64,000 nucleotides of DNA from Planctomycetota bacterium (GTDB lineage: Bacteria > Planctomycetota > Planctomycetia > Pirellulales > PNKZ01), in the NCBI GenBank assembly GCA_018242585.1, contig JAFEBQ010000046.1, forward strand, positions 1-64,000, in the 5' to 3' direction. Shown one piece after another: positions 37,074 through 45,782 of this stretch (the first letter of the stretch is position 1; each line of letters begins with the position of its first letter). A program made the position numbers and the translations under genes. A model generated the notes under the pieces. The model saw only the letters and a program-made list of their open reading frames with translations, was not told the origin of the DNA and did no database searches.

Positions 37074-37256
37074 AGCCACGGAGGCACGGTGACACGGAGT
37101 TAAGCACGGAGAACTCAAAAGCACCAATGACCAAGGGGATAAACGGGAACCAACGCGATTCCTTTTGGTCATTGGGGTTTGATCATCGGTCATTCACAAC
37201 TCTCATTTCCTCACTCTTCTCCGTGTAAACCTCCGTGCCTCAGTGTCTCCGTGGCG
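37074..37256. repeat. Family F inverted element (F1) between PSD1 and DUF1501 genes
   Basis: Read on the minus strand it begins GCCACGGAGACACTGAGGCA, contains AATGACCAAAAGG and CTTGGTCATTGG as an inner inverted pair, and ends CCGTGCCTCCGTGGC. The copy at 49029-49227 has the same order and orientation. Confidence 0.85.
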
Positions 37257-37263
37257 GAATCTG

Positions 37264-39819
37264 TCACTCGCGCGTCACCGCCTCGTCCAGGTTCATCACC
37301 AGCGAGCACAACTCGGCCCAGGCGGCGTGCTCGGCCAGATCGAGCTTCTCGTTCCGCTTTGAATCGCCGACGCTTAGTAGCGCCTTGGCCGCGTCGCGAT
37401 CCCGGTCGTAGTGCTGCTGTAAAATCGCCAGTCGCTTGAGCAGGATATCCTGCTCGGCTGCCGTGGGACGCCGCGCGACCACGCGCCGAAACAGCCGCTC
37501 CAAGCGTTCGCTGTTATCGGCGCTGCCGGCTTCGAGCACGCGCTCGGCCAGCGCTCGGGATGCCTCGACGTAAACCGTCTCGTTCAACGTCACCAGCGCG
37601 TGCAACGGCGTGTTGGTCCGCACTTGCTTCACGCTGCACACCTGTCGAGCTGAGTTGTCGAACAACATCGTCGGCCCGACGATCCGCCGCCAGAACGTGT
37701 AGAGCGTGCGGCGATACAGTTTCTCGCCCGTGTCCGGCGTGTAGGTCGTCTTGCCGAAGGTGGCTTCCTCCCAAATACCTGGCGGTTGGTACGGCTTGAC
37801 CGGCGGTCCACCGCGACGATCGACCAGCAGGCCGCTCTGGGCCAACGCCTGGTCCCGCAGCATCCACGACGGCAAGCGATAGCGCGCGCCGCGGGCCATC
37901 AGCCGGTTCTCGGGATCGACTTCGACGAGCGCCGGCGAAACACGCGACGATTGCCGGTACGTCGCGCTGGTGACGATCTGCCGGTGCAGCCGCTTCACAT
38001 CCCAGCCGTTGTGCATGAACTCGGTGGCCAGCCAGTCGAGCAAGGCCTGCTGCTTGGGCCGTTCCCCTTGCACGCCAAAGTCGTCAGCCGTTTTTACCAG
38101 ACCGATGCCAAACAGCGCCTGCCAGAACCGGTTCACCGTCACGCGGGCCGTCAAAGGATTCTCTTTGGCGACCAGCCACTGGGCCAGCGCCAAGCGGTTC
38201 TTCGGCGCGTCGGCCGGCAACGGCGGCAGACTGGCCGGCACGCCGGCGGTCACTTTGTCGGCGGGCTTGTTGTACGCCCCCTTGACCAGGATGAACGACT
38301 CGCGCGGCTCCTTCACAGTGTCCATCACCATCACGCGCGGCAATGTTCGGTCGAGTGCTCGTTGCTGGTCGCCGGCCTTCAACAACTTGCGAATGGCCGC
38401 CACATAGTCCGGGTTCGTCTGCTCGAACTCTTCAATCGCTTCGGTCCAGTGCGCATTGCCGCGCGAGCCGACCGGCTTGTCCAAATCGGTGCGGAACAAC
38501 TCGCGCATCTTGGCGCCGCGCTCCGAGTGGCTGGCCGGTTCCCCTTCGGGGCGCACGTAAATCGCCGGCTCCAGCGCCGCCACTTCGGCGGCGCGCTCGC
38601 GGACGACTTTGCGCAGCTCGGCCAGGCGCTCGGTCTGCTCCTTGCTGGTCATGTCGAGGGCCGGCGTAGCCTGACCGCTGCGGCCGCGACCATCTTCAGA
38701 AGTCTGGTTGAAGTAATCGTAGAACTGGTAGTACTCGCGCTGGGTGAACGGATCATATTTGTGGTCGTGACAGCGCGTACAGCCGATCGTCACCCCCAGC
38801 CAGATCGTCCCCGTGGTTTCGACCCGGTCAAAGACATTCTCGACGCGCGATTCCTCGGGAATGCGGCCCCCTTCGCCGTTGTGCATGTGATTGCGATTGA
38901 AGCCGGTGGCCAGGGTTTGTTCCTTGGTCGCGTTCGGCAACAAGTCACCGGCCAGTTGCTCGACGGTGAACTGGTCGTAAGGCATGTTCTTGTTGATGGC
39001 GTCGATGACCCAATCACGCCAGGGCCACATCGTCCGCTCGGGGTCACCCTGGTAGCCGTTGGTGTCGGCATAGCGGGCCGCGTCGAGCCAGTCCCAGCAC
39101 CAGCGCTCGCCATAGCGCGGCGACGCGAGCAGCCGATCGACCGCGCGCTCGTAAGCGTCGGGCGCATTGTCGGCCAGGAAGGCGTCAAGCTCCTCGACCG
39201 TCGGCGGCAGGCCGGTCAGGTCGAGCGTCACGCGCCGCAACAATGTCTCGCGCGACGCTTCGGGCGAAGGTTTGAGTTTGTTGGCTTCAAGAGTGGCCAG
39301 GACGAAGCGATCGATCTCGTTGCGCGGCCAGGCCGCTTGTTTCACGGCCGGCGGCTCGGGGCGATACGGGCCTTCGAAGGCCCAGTGCTTGCCCCAGGCC
39401 GCGCCGCCGTCGAGCCAGCGGCCGATTAACTCGATCTGCACTGGTGTGAGCTTGCGGTTCGACTTGGCCGGCGGCATTTGCTCGTCGGCGTCGTGCGAGG
39501 CGATCCGCCGCCACAACTCGCTCGTGCCGCGCTGGCCCGGGACGATGGCTGGTTCGCCGCTGTCGCCGGCGGCGCGCGAGCCGGCCTCGGTATCGAGTCG
39601 CAAGCTTGCCTGGCGCGCGGCCGGGTCGGGGCCGTGACAGTGGAAGCAGTTCTCGCTTAAGAGCGGCAGCACGTCGCGGCTGAAGTTCACCGCCGGCGGC
39701 GCGTCACTGGCGGCGGACTGGGCTGGTTCGCTCGGCTCGGGCGCGGTCGGCTCGGCCGCGCGCAGATCGGCAGCCAGCCAGGTGAGCAGCGCAACCAGGA
39801 ACCAGCGCAACGGCAGCAT
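37264..39819 (-). CDS. PSD1 / planctomycete cytochrome c domain protein (DUF1549-DUF1553)
   Basis: This exported protein of 851 residues has a signal peptide (MLPLRWFLVALLTWLAADLRA). It has the order cytochrome C domain (heme motif CFHCH near residue 58), DUF1549 (IDRFVLATLEANKLKPSPEA ... WCWDWLDAARYADTNGYQGD) with a second CxxCH (GCTRCHDHKYDP), then DUF1553 (LAQWLVAKENPLTARVTVNR ... WMLRDQALAQSGLL). Function is unproven; the hemes suggest periplasmic redox chemistry, often proposed for polysaccharide breakdown. It is shorter than the paralogue at 45.8 kb, which has an inserted LamG domain. DUF1501 lies downstream in the same operon. Confidence 0.95.
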   Translation of the reverse strand: MLPLRWFLVALLTWLAADLRAAEPTAPEPSEPAQSAASDAPPAVNFSRDVLPLLSENCFHCHGPDPAARQASLRLDTEAGSRAAGDSGEPAIVPGQRGTSELWRRIASHDADEQMPPAKSNRKLTPVQIELIGRWLDGGAAWGKHWAFEGPYRPEPPAVKQAAWPRNEIDRFVLATLEANKLKPSPEASRETLLRRVTLDLTGLPPTVEELDAFLADNAPDAYERAVDRLLASPRYGERWCWDWLDAARYADTNGYQGDPERTMWPWRDWVIDAINKNMPYDQFTVEQLAGDLLPNATKEQTLATGFNRNHMHNGEGGRIPEESRVENVFDRVETTGTIWLGVTIGCTRCHDHKYDPFTQREYYQFYDYFNQTSEDGRGRSGQATPALDMTSKEQTERLAELRKVVRERAAEVAALEPAIYVRPEGEPASHSERGAKMRELFRTDLDKPVGSRGNAHWTEAIEEFEQTNPDYVAAIRKLLKAGDQQRALDRTLPRVMVMDTVKEPRESFILVKGAYNKPADKVTAGVPASLPPLPADAPKNRLALAQWLVAKENPLTARVTVNRFWQALFGIGLVKTADDFGVQGERPKQQALLDWLATEFMHNGWDVKRLHRQIVTSATYRQSSRVSPALVEVDPENRLMARGARYRLPSWMLRDQALAQSGLLVDRRGGPPVKPYQPPGIWEEATFGKTTYTPDTGEKLYRRTLYTFWRRIVGPTMLFDNSARQVCSVKQVRTNTPLHALVTLNETVYVEASRALAERVLEAGSADNSERLERLFRRVVARRPTAAEQDILLKRLAILQQHYDRDRDAAKALLSVGDSKRNEKLDLAEHAAWAELCSLVMNLDEAVTRE

Positions 39820-39933
39820 GGGCGAAACCGGGCGGGGTGGATGATGGGGGCAGGCAGGCGTTCAGGAAGGTGGATTCATTATAGCGTGGCCGGCGGAGGG
39901 TGCCACGAAGTTGCTGCCAGCGGGAAGTGGATG

Positions 39934-40034
39934 GTGGGGGAGTGGGGGAGTAGAGGGGTAAGACCTTATATCAAAGGCAATCCTGTTTGACGCTTGCGCA
40001 CTCCCCCACCCCGTCACTCCCCCACGCCCCCACC
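39934..40034. repeat. Family E inverted element (E1)
   Basis: The left arm GTGGGGGAGTGGGGGAGTAG (39934-39953 and a few bases on) faces the right arm CACTCCCCCACCCCGTCACT then CCCCCACGCCCCCACC (to 40034). The sequence between is AT-richer. It lies 50 bases past the kinase stop. A second copy is at 59.5 kb. Confidence 0.8.
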
Positions 40035-40085
40035 TTGAACTGCGTCGCGACGTTCAATTACTGGGCCATCGGTATCACGCCATCC

Positions 40086-42353
40086 TCAGCGCGACCTTGT
40101 CACCGACCCGTCGGTCGGCAGATCTTCCACGCTGACGGCCGTTTGCAGGCTGGTGATCGCTTGCTGAATCTGCCGGGCCAGCGCGTAGCCGAGCGCGGCT
40201 GCAAGCAGACCGACCAGCCCCAGGCCGACAAACACGCCGCGCGATTCGGTGTGGACCAGCGGCACGACGATCACCGCGATCGGCACGACGGCCAGCGACA
40301 GCCGCGCATAGACCGAGTTGCGCCAGCTCAATCGGGCCAGCGCCAGCCACATCGTTTCGTCATCTCGCTCGTTTTCGAGCAGCGTCGGCGTGACGACCAC
40401 AATCAGATACCAAGTGACCAGAAAGAACGACCAGGTCGCGGCCAGCATCCCGCACACCAGTTGCGAGGCGATGAAGTGAATGAAGTGGCTGCTGTCGATG
40501 CCGATTTCGCTGCCCAGCGCCATCCGGAACCAGGTGGGGAACACCACGCCCGACACCGACCACTCGACAACGGTCAGCACCGCCACGTAGTCCCCCAGTA
40601 GGAGCGAGCGGAGTCGCCAGCGCAACAGCGGCCCGCCTTTCAAATCGCGTCGATTCGCGCGACGCCGGGCCGCCTCGATCACCGGCAGGCACAAGGCAAT
40701 CACCAACCCGACGCCGAATGCGTAGGCGAGCGAGTTGATGATCAACAGTTGCTTCTGGAACACCGCCACGGCCGCGTCGTGGGGCAGGTGGCGAAGAATC
40801 TCGCGGTAGTTGTAGCTGATGTTCAAAGCGCTGGCCGCCACGTTGGGCAACAGCCCGGCCAAGATCAACACCGGCCAAGGGTGCCGCCGCATCCAGGCCA
40901 GCCCCCCCTGGCCCGAGGGACGCAACAGGCTGCGCACGTCAGCCTTCAGGCACAAATCGAGCTCGCGCTGCAACTGGGCCGCGCTTGCCATCCGCCGCGG
41001 CGGGCTCGACTCCAAGCAAGCACGCAACACGTCGACCATGCCGGCCGGACAATTGGCGGGCAGTCTGGCCAGCGCGGCCTCGGTCAGCCCTTGCCAACGC
41101 CGCGAGGACATCTCGCGCAGCGCGCGCGATGTCAGCTCGCCATTGATCTCGTCGATGAACGGCCGCTCGCCGTTCAGCAACTCCCACAGCAAAATGCCCA
41201 GCGAAAACAGGTCGCTCCGCGCGTCGAGCGACGCCGCCGTGGCGCTGTGACCGAGAAACACTTCCAACTGCTCGGGGGACATATAGGCCAGGCTGCCGCC
41301 AAAGAACGCGCCGGCCGTCGCCCCCGGCACCAGCTCGCAACTGCTGATGTTGAAGTCGGCCAGCTTGGGGCTGCCGTCGGCGGCCAGCAGCACGTTGGCC
41401 GGCTTCAAGTCGCGGTGCAGCACGCCTTGCCCGTGGGCGTGATCGAGCGCCGCGGCCAAGCGCGCGCCGAGCCAGCAGACCGCCTCGGGCCAGCTCAATC
41501 GGGCCAGGTAGCGCCGCGTCCGCGAATCGGTCGGCGGCGACTCGCCCCGGGCTTTCAACTGCTCGTCGATCGTTTCGAGCAACAACGCGCCGCAGCGCAA
41601 CTCGACGGGCGTTTTGCGAACCCACTCGACCACATCGCGCAACGTGCCGCCGCCGATGTACTGCATGTACATCAGGCGGAGTTGCGGCGGGAGTTGGCGC
41701 TGATCGAACACGCGAACGATGTTTGGGTGGTCCAGTTGCGCGAGCGTGTGCGATTCAAAGCCGCTGTCGGCCGTGATCTTCAGGGCCACCATCCGGCCGA
41801 GCGATTGCTGCCGGGCCTGGAAGACACTGCCGAACGCGCCGCGACCCAACTGCGCGATTAACAGAAAATCGTCGATCACGTCGCCGGGCTTGTGTTCAAC
41901 CGCGCGCGAGACGATCGACAGCGACGTCGTGTGCTCGGTGTTCATGTTGGACAGCAGGGCGCGAATCTCGTCTTGCTGGGCCGGGAAGCGGGCGAAATAC
42001 TCCTCGGGCTCGACCCGATCACCGTGCAACGCGCGCAATCGAAACTCTTCGTAGATCAAGTCCCCCGGCATCCGCCCGTCGTCGAGCAGTTCCGGAAACC
42101 GCGCGGCATACCCTTCGAGCGCCAATCGCCGATTGGTGTGCCGCCAGCGACGGTCGAGATCGACCTTCACGAGTTCCAGCAGCGCCATGCGCCGGAACAG
42201 CGCCGTGTCATCGGGCAGAAACTCGGCGAGGTCCGGCGGCTCGACGGGCGGTGCGTCGAGGCGCGCTTGCCAGGCCGCGGCGAACCGATCGATGCACGCC
42301 GTCAGGTGCGCGACGAGGACCGTCGGATCGGCATGCACGTTTCCGGTAGTCAT
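40086..42353 (-). CDS. Ser/Thr protein kinase with C-terminal membrane helices
   Basis: This 755-residue protein has a planctomycete-type N-terminal region of about 160 residues (FPELLDDGRMPGDLIYEEFR, then FARFPAQQDEIRALL) leading into a Hanks-type kinase domain. The P-loop is LGRGAFGSVF, the ATP-binding Lys is in VALKI, and the catalytic loop is HRDLKPANV (about residue 315). The Mg-binding DFG is DFN here (LADFNIS), an unusual glycine replacement. SLAYMSPEQLE and DLFSLGILLWELLNGERPF follow. About six hydrophobic helices fill residues 500-730, so the kinase faces the cytoplasm and is anchored at its C-terminus. No cognate phosphatase is nearby. Confidence 0.93.
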   Translation of the reverse strand: MTTGNVHADPTVLVAHLTACIDRFAAAWQARLDAPPVEPPDLAEFLPDDTALFRRMALLELVKVDLDRRWRHTNRRLALEGYAARFPELLDDGRMPGDLIYEEFRLRALHGDRVEPEEYFARFPAQQDEIRALLSNMNTEHTTSLSIVSRAVEHKPGDVIDDFLLIAQLGRGAFGSVFQARQQSLGRMVALKITADSGFESHTLAQLDHPNIVRVFDQRQLPPQLRLMYMQYIGGGTLRDVVEWVRKTPVELRCGALLLETIDEQLKARGESPPTDSRTRRYLARLSWPEAVCWLGARLAAALDHAHGQGVLHRDLKPANVLLAADGSPKLADFNISSCELVPGATAGAFFGGSLAYMSPEQLEVFLGHSATAASLDARSDLFSLGILLWELLNGERPFIDEINGELTSRALREMSSRRWQGLTEAALARLPANCPAGMVDVLRACLESSPPRRMASAAQLQRELDLCLKADVRSLLRPSGQGGLAWMRRHPWPVLILAGLLPNVAASALNISYNYREILRHLPHDAAVAVFQKQLLIINSLAYAFGVGLVIALCLPVIEAARRRANRRDLKGGPLLRWRLRSLLLGDYVAVLTVVEWSVSGVVFPTWFRMALGSEIGIDSSHFIHFIASQLVCGMLAATWSFFLVTWYLIVVVTPTLLENERDDETMWLALARLSWRNSVYARLSLAVVPIAVIVVPLVHTESRGVFVGLGLVGLLAAALGYALARQIQQAITSLQTAVSVEDLPTDGSVTRSR

Positions 42354-42590
42354 AGCGCGGCACGTCGCGGACGAGAAACACGTCGCAAAAGAAAAGCGAA
42401 CCGGCCGTCCATTCTAGTGATCAACGGCGGCCAAGCACGTGCCCAGGGGGCACGCCCAGTAATCCCTGGTCAGTTGCTTTTCAATTCTGCCCCAAATGCC
42501 AAGGCGTGTACATGCAACGGCAAGGAATGCGGTAAAATGCTGCGCGGTTCTGAACGAAATGTACAGCGTTTGTTCCAGGAGAACACAAAA
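42354..42590. other. Divergent intergenic region between kinase and PHP-ATPase genes
   Basis: No gene is seen. GC content falls from left to right as the AT-richer ATPase gene begins, so one edge of a transferred segment may lie here. No direct repeat, inverted terminal repeat or tRNA remnant marking an insertion site was recognised. Confidence 0.4.
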
Positions 42591-45395
42591 GTGGACAAAG
42601 GGGCACATTTTCACAAATGCGATTTTCAGGTTCATAGCCCGCGAGATCGACAATGGAATGGCACTCGTCCTTCCGACGAAGCAGGGCGGCAGTCTTACGC
42701 CGAGTCATTCATCCAAGAATGCCGAAAAAAAGGGTTGGACGCTGTAGCGATCACCGATCATCACGACCTAGTGTTTTTTTCGTACATAAAGCGGGCTGCG
42801 GCAAATGAATTGGATGACCAAGGCAACCCAATTCCGGAAGAAAAGCAAATCGTCGTGTTTCCCGGAATGGAGCTAACACTGGGCATACCCTGTCAAGCTC
42901 TTGTAATTCTTGACGCCACTTTTCCGACGGACATGCTCTCGACTCTCTACACCGTGTTGGCGGTGCAACTGCCTGATCCTGGCGCAGACCAGACTATCGA
43001 CACCAAACAGCTATCGGACATAAGGAGCTTCTCGCAGCTTTGCGAGATGCTCGACCGGCACGATCATTTGAAAGGGCACTACATCATTCTGCCCAATGTG
43101 ACGGAAAGCAGTGGCTCATCGCTCGTCAGGAAAGGATTTCATGCAGAGTACAAGAACATGCCGTGTCTAGGCGGCTACGTCGATGGCCCTGTCTCCGGCT
43201 GGGGCGCTGGCATAAAGAGCATTATCGAAGGTAGGAATCGAGAATACGGATTCAAGAGTATTGGGGTAATTCAAACCTCTGATAATCGGCACGAAGACTT
43301 CCGGCTCCTTGGGCAACATGTGTCATGGATAAAGTGGGCCACGCCAACCGCGGAAGCACTTCGACAGGCGTGCCTCGCCCACCAAACTCGCATCTTCAAT
43401 GTTGAACCTCAGATTCCAGCGCAGGTAATTCAATACCTCGATATATCAAACAGCAAATTCCTCGGGCACATACGAGTCGAGTTCAACTCCCAATTCAATT
43501 GCCTAATTGGCGGAAGAGGGACCGGAAAGTCGACCATTTTAGAGTATTTGCGTTGGGCGCTCTGTGATCAGCCGCCCTCAACTGCAAGCGACGAGGATTT
43601 GCCTAACTTCCAAGCGAAGCGCGCGAGTCTGATTGAGAATACGCTAATCCCATTCGAGGCAGTCGTCACTGTCGGTTTCACTGTCAACAGCGCTAGTCAT
43701 GTTGTGCGAAGAAATGCACGTACGAAAGAACTGCTGCTAAAGATTGGTGGGGGTACCTTTCAGCCTTGTACTGAGGACGATGTCCGGAATCTTCTTTCGG
43801 TTCAGGCCTACAGCCAAAAGCAATTGAGCGCAGTTGGTGTTCGCAACGAAGAGCTTATGCGATTTGTGCTAGCCCCGATCAAACAGCAATATGCAGAGCT
43901 TGCCAGCCGTGTTGATGACTTAAAGAGTCGCATTCGTACGAGCTACGGCCAACTCCAGCGAAAGCGGACGATTCAACGTGAGATCAGGAGGGATGAGCTG
44001 GCTTTAGAATCACTGCAAACTCAATTGGGAGTTTTGCGAGAGTCTTTGAAGGGGCTGTCCTCGGAAGACCAGGCAATTCTCGCTGAAAACGTGAAGTTCC
44101 AAAACGAGGAACAGTCGTTCGCTACTTGGGATCGAGAGCTTGAGCAAGCGCGCGAAGTCGTGCGAGATGCCGGCGGAGCTTTGGCGAGGTTGCCGTCTCG
44201 AGTCGCCGAGGACGCCAAGTTGACGAGCACAAGCTTGATGAGTGACGCAAGTCAACATATTGAGGCATTGTTTCGAGTGACTAAAGAGCGATTGCGCGAA
44301 ATCGCCGTCAACCTCGAAGATGCGGCAAGTCAAGGCGCGTTGCACTCGTTTCTGGAGTGTCAGCGTGAATGGGATGCAAAGCACAAGGCTCACCTGAAGC
44401 TTTTTGAGGCAGTGAAGGAAAAGGCGGCCTCAAACCAAGCCACGCTAAAGCAGATTGAAAAAGCTGAATCGGAATCAAGACAACTAAATTTATCGCTAGC
44501 CGCGAGCCGTCAACGCCTCGCCTCGCAAGGCAAGCCGGAGGATGAATACGCTCGCGCTAAGGCAGAGTGGGGCCAGATCTATCACGAACGAGCCGATCTG
44601 ATCGAGACAAAATGTGGGGAGCTTACGTCGCTTTCGAACGGGTATATCAAGGCTACCCTTTTGCGAGGAGCGGGTATTGATGCGGCTAAGGAGCGAATCG
44701 GAGCGATAATTGCTGGAACTAAGATTCGGACGAAGAAGATCGATGAATTATGCGCTCATATTGCCGATGCGAAGGATTCTGTCGCTGAGTGGTCTCAAAT
44801 CCTGGACGAAATGGAGGCGCTGGCTGCGATCGAAGCAAAGGATGGCGAGATGATAGCGTTGCCGGGATCGCCACTTCTCAATTGCCTGGGATTTACTGCG
44901 ACGGAGCTTCAGCGAATTGCAGTAAAGCTCAGTGTAGATGAATGGCTGACCTTATCGCTTGTTGAGCTCAGTGACATTCCGAGGTTCGAGTACAGGCTTG
45001 GGGAGGCTGACTACATCGCGTTTGAAGATGCGTCCGCGGGGCAACAGGCAACGGCGTTGCTGCGCGTACTATTGAACCAGGAAGGCCCTCCGCTGATCAT
45101 CGACCAGCCTGAAGAAGATTTGGACAACCCAGTCGTCCTTGAAATTGTTAGCGATCTGTGGAGGGCGAAGCAGAAACGGCAGCTAATCTTTAGCAGCCAC
45201 AATGCAAACATTGTCGTTAATGGTGATGCTGACCTCGTCATCTGCTGTGGATATCGATCGGCAGGCGATCAAACGAAAGGAACAGTGAAATGCGAAGGCG
45301 CAATCGATGTTGAAGAGATTAACAAAGAAATAACCGCTGTTATGGAGGGCGGTAAGGAGGCCTTCAGGCTACGAAAGGAGAAGTACGGGTTTTAA
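42591..45395 (+). CDS. PHP-domain plus SMC-like AAA/ABC ATPase (TrlF/Ppl-type), putative defence protein
   Basis: This 934-residue protein fuses an N-terminal PHP phosphoesterase to an SMC/RecF-like ATPase. PHP motifs are DFQVHS (residues 11-16, with Gln13 where most PHP enzymes have His), ITDHHD (54-59), FPGMEL (90-95) and TSDNRHED. The ATPase has Walker A GGRGTGKST near residue 308, a long coiled coil (about 430-700), an ABC-type signature DASAGQQATALL, Walker B PLIIDQPEEDLDN and a switch FSSHNAN. Single-gene PHP-ATPases of this layout have been reported as antiphage systems (Ppl) and appear as TrlF-family ATPases. The GTG at 42591 is chosen for AGGAG 9 bases upstream and the family N-terminus KGxxFHKCDFQVH. 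The gene is markedly AT-richer than its neighbours (30 of 60 G/C in row 44461-44520). Confidence 0.88.
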   Translation: MDKGAHFHKCDFQVHSPRDRQWNGTRPSDEAGRQSYAESFIQECRKKGLDAVAITDHHDLVFFSYIKRAAANELDDQGNPIPEEKQIVVFPGMELTLGIPCQALVILDATFPTDMLSTLYTVLAVQLPDPGADQTIDTKQLSDIRSFSQLCEMLDRHDHLKGHYIILPNVTESSGSSLVRKGFHAEYKNMPCLGGYVDGPVSGWGAGIKSIIEGRNREYGFKSIGVIQTSDNRHEDFRLLGQHVSWIKWATPTAEALRQACLAHQTRIFNVEPQIPAQVIQYLDISNSKFLGHIRVEFNSQFNCLIGGRGTGKSTILEYLRWALCDQPPSTASDEDLPNFQAKRASLIENTLIPFEAVVTVGFTVNSASHVVRRNARTKELLLKIGGGTFQPCTEDDVRNLLSVQAYSQKQLSAVGVRNEELMRFVLAPIKQQYAELASRVDDLKSRIRTSYGQLQRKRTIQREIRRDELALESLQTQLGVLRESLKGLSSEDQAILAENVKFQNEEQSFATWDRELEQAREVVRDAGGALARLPSRVAEDAKLTSTSLMSDASQHIEALFRVTKERLREIAVNLEDAASQGALHSFLECQREWDAKHKAHLKLFEAVKEKAASNQATLKQIEKAESESRQLNLSLAASRQRLASQGKPEDEYARAKAEWGQIYHERADLIETKCGELTSLSNGYIKATLLRGAGIDAAKERIGAIIAGTKIRTKKIDELCAHIADAKDSVAEWSQILDEMEALAAIEAKDGEMIALPGSPLLNCLGFTATELQRIAVKLSVDEWLTLSLVELSDIPRFEYRLGEADYIAFEDASAGQQATALLRVLLNQEGPPLIIDQPEEDLDNPVVLEIVSDLWRAKQKRQLIFSSHNANIVVNGDADLVICCGYRSAGDQTKGTVKCEGAIDVEEINKEITAVMEGGKEAFRLRKEKYGF

Positions 45396-45782
45396 TGCAG
45401 CGGATGGCACCAGCCTTCAATTTGTCTGTGATTTACTGGTTTTTCCTTGTCTCTAACCTAAAACACGGGCGACGGGATCGCAGGTAAATCGTTGGCAGAT
45501 TCCTTTGGGCTGGTTACCATAGATGTCTGGCTGCGGTCGACCCACGACCAACCTGCAGCGTTCGCCGTGCCCGTTCCCCGCCGACTGTCGGCCGGAATGC
45601 GAACGACTGCTCGTGGCTCCGACCGCCAGCTCGTGACCCTGGGCGCCTGCCGAGCTGTGACGCTCGGCTACTGCCGTTCGATTCCGACCGGCAGACTGGC
45701 ATGAAGCTGAACCGACAAGCTGTGCCAGCCGCGAACCAACGCTTCGCGCTCGCGCGGCGCGTCATGAATCGCGGATTGACCT
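45396..45782. other. Intergenic region without recognised gene
   Basis: The AT-richer character of the ATPase gene ends within the first 100 bases or so and GC-rich DNA resumes. Short open frames here have no credible start or family. A promoter for the following PSD1 gene is expected, but no boxes could be assigned. Confidence 0.4.

Noticed and set aside
41892-42590. N-terminal extension of the PHP-ATPase frame into the kinase gene
   Set aside because: These codons are antisense to the kinase and have no PHP similarity. The GTG at 42591 has a good ribosome site and matches the family N-terminus.
45492-45704. Open frame of 70 codons between the PHP-ATPase and PSD1 genes
   Set aside because: No ribosome site, no family signature, and composition resembling noncoding GC-rich DNA.
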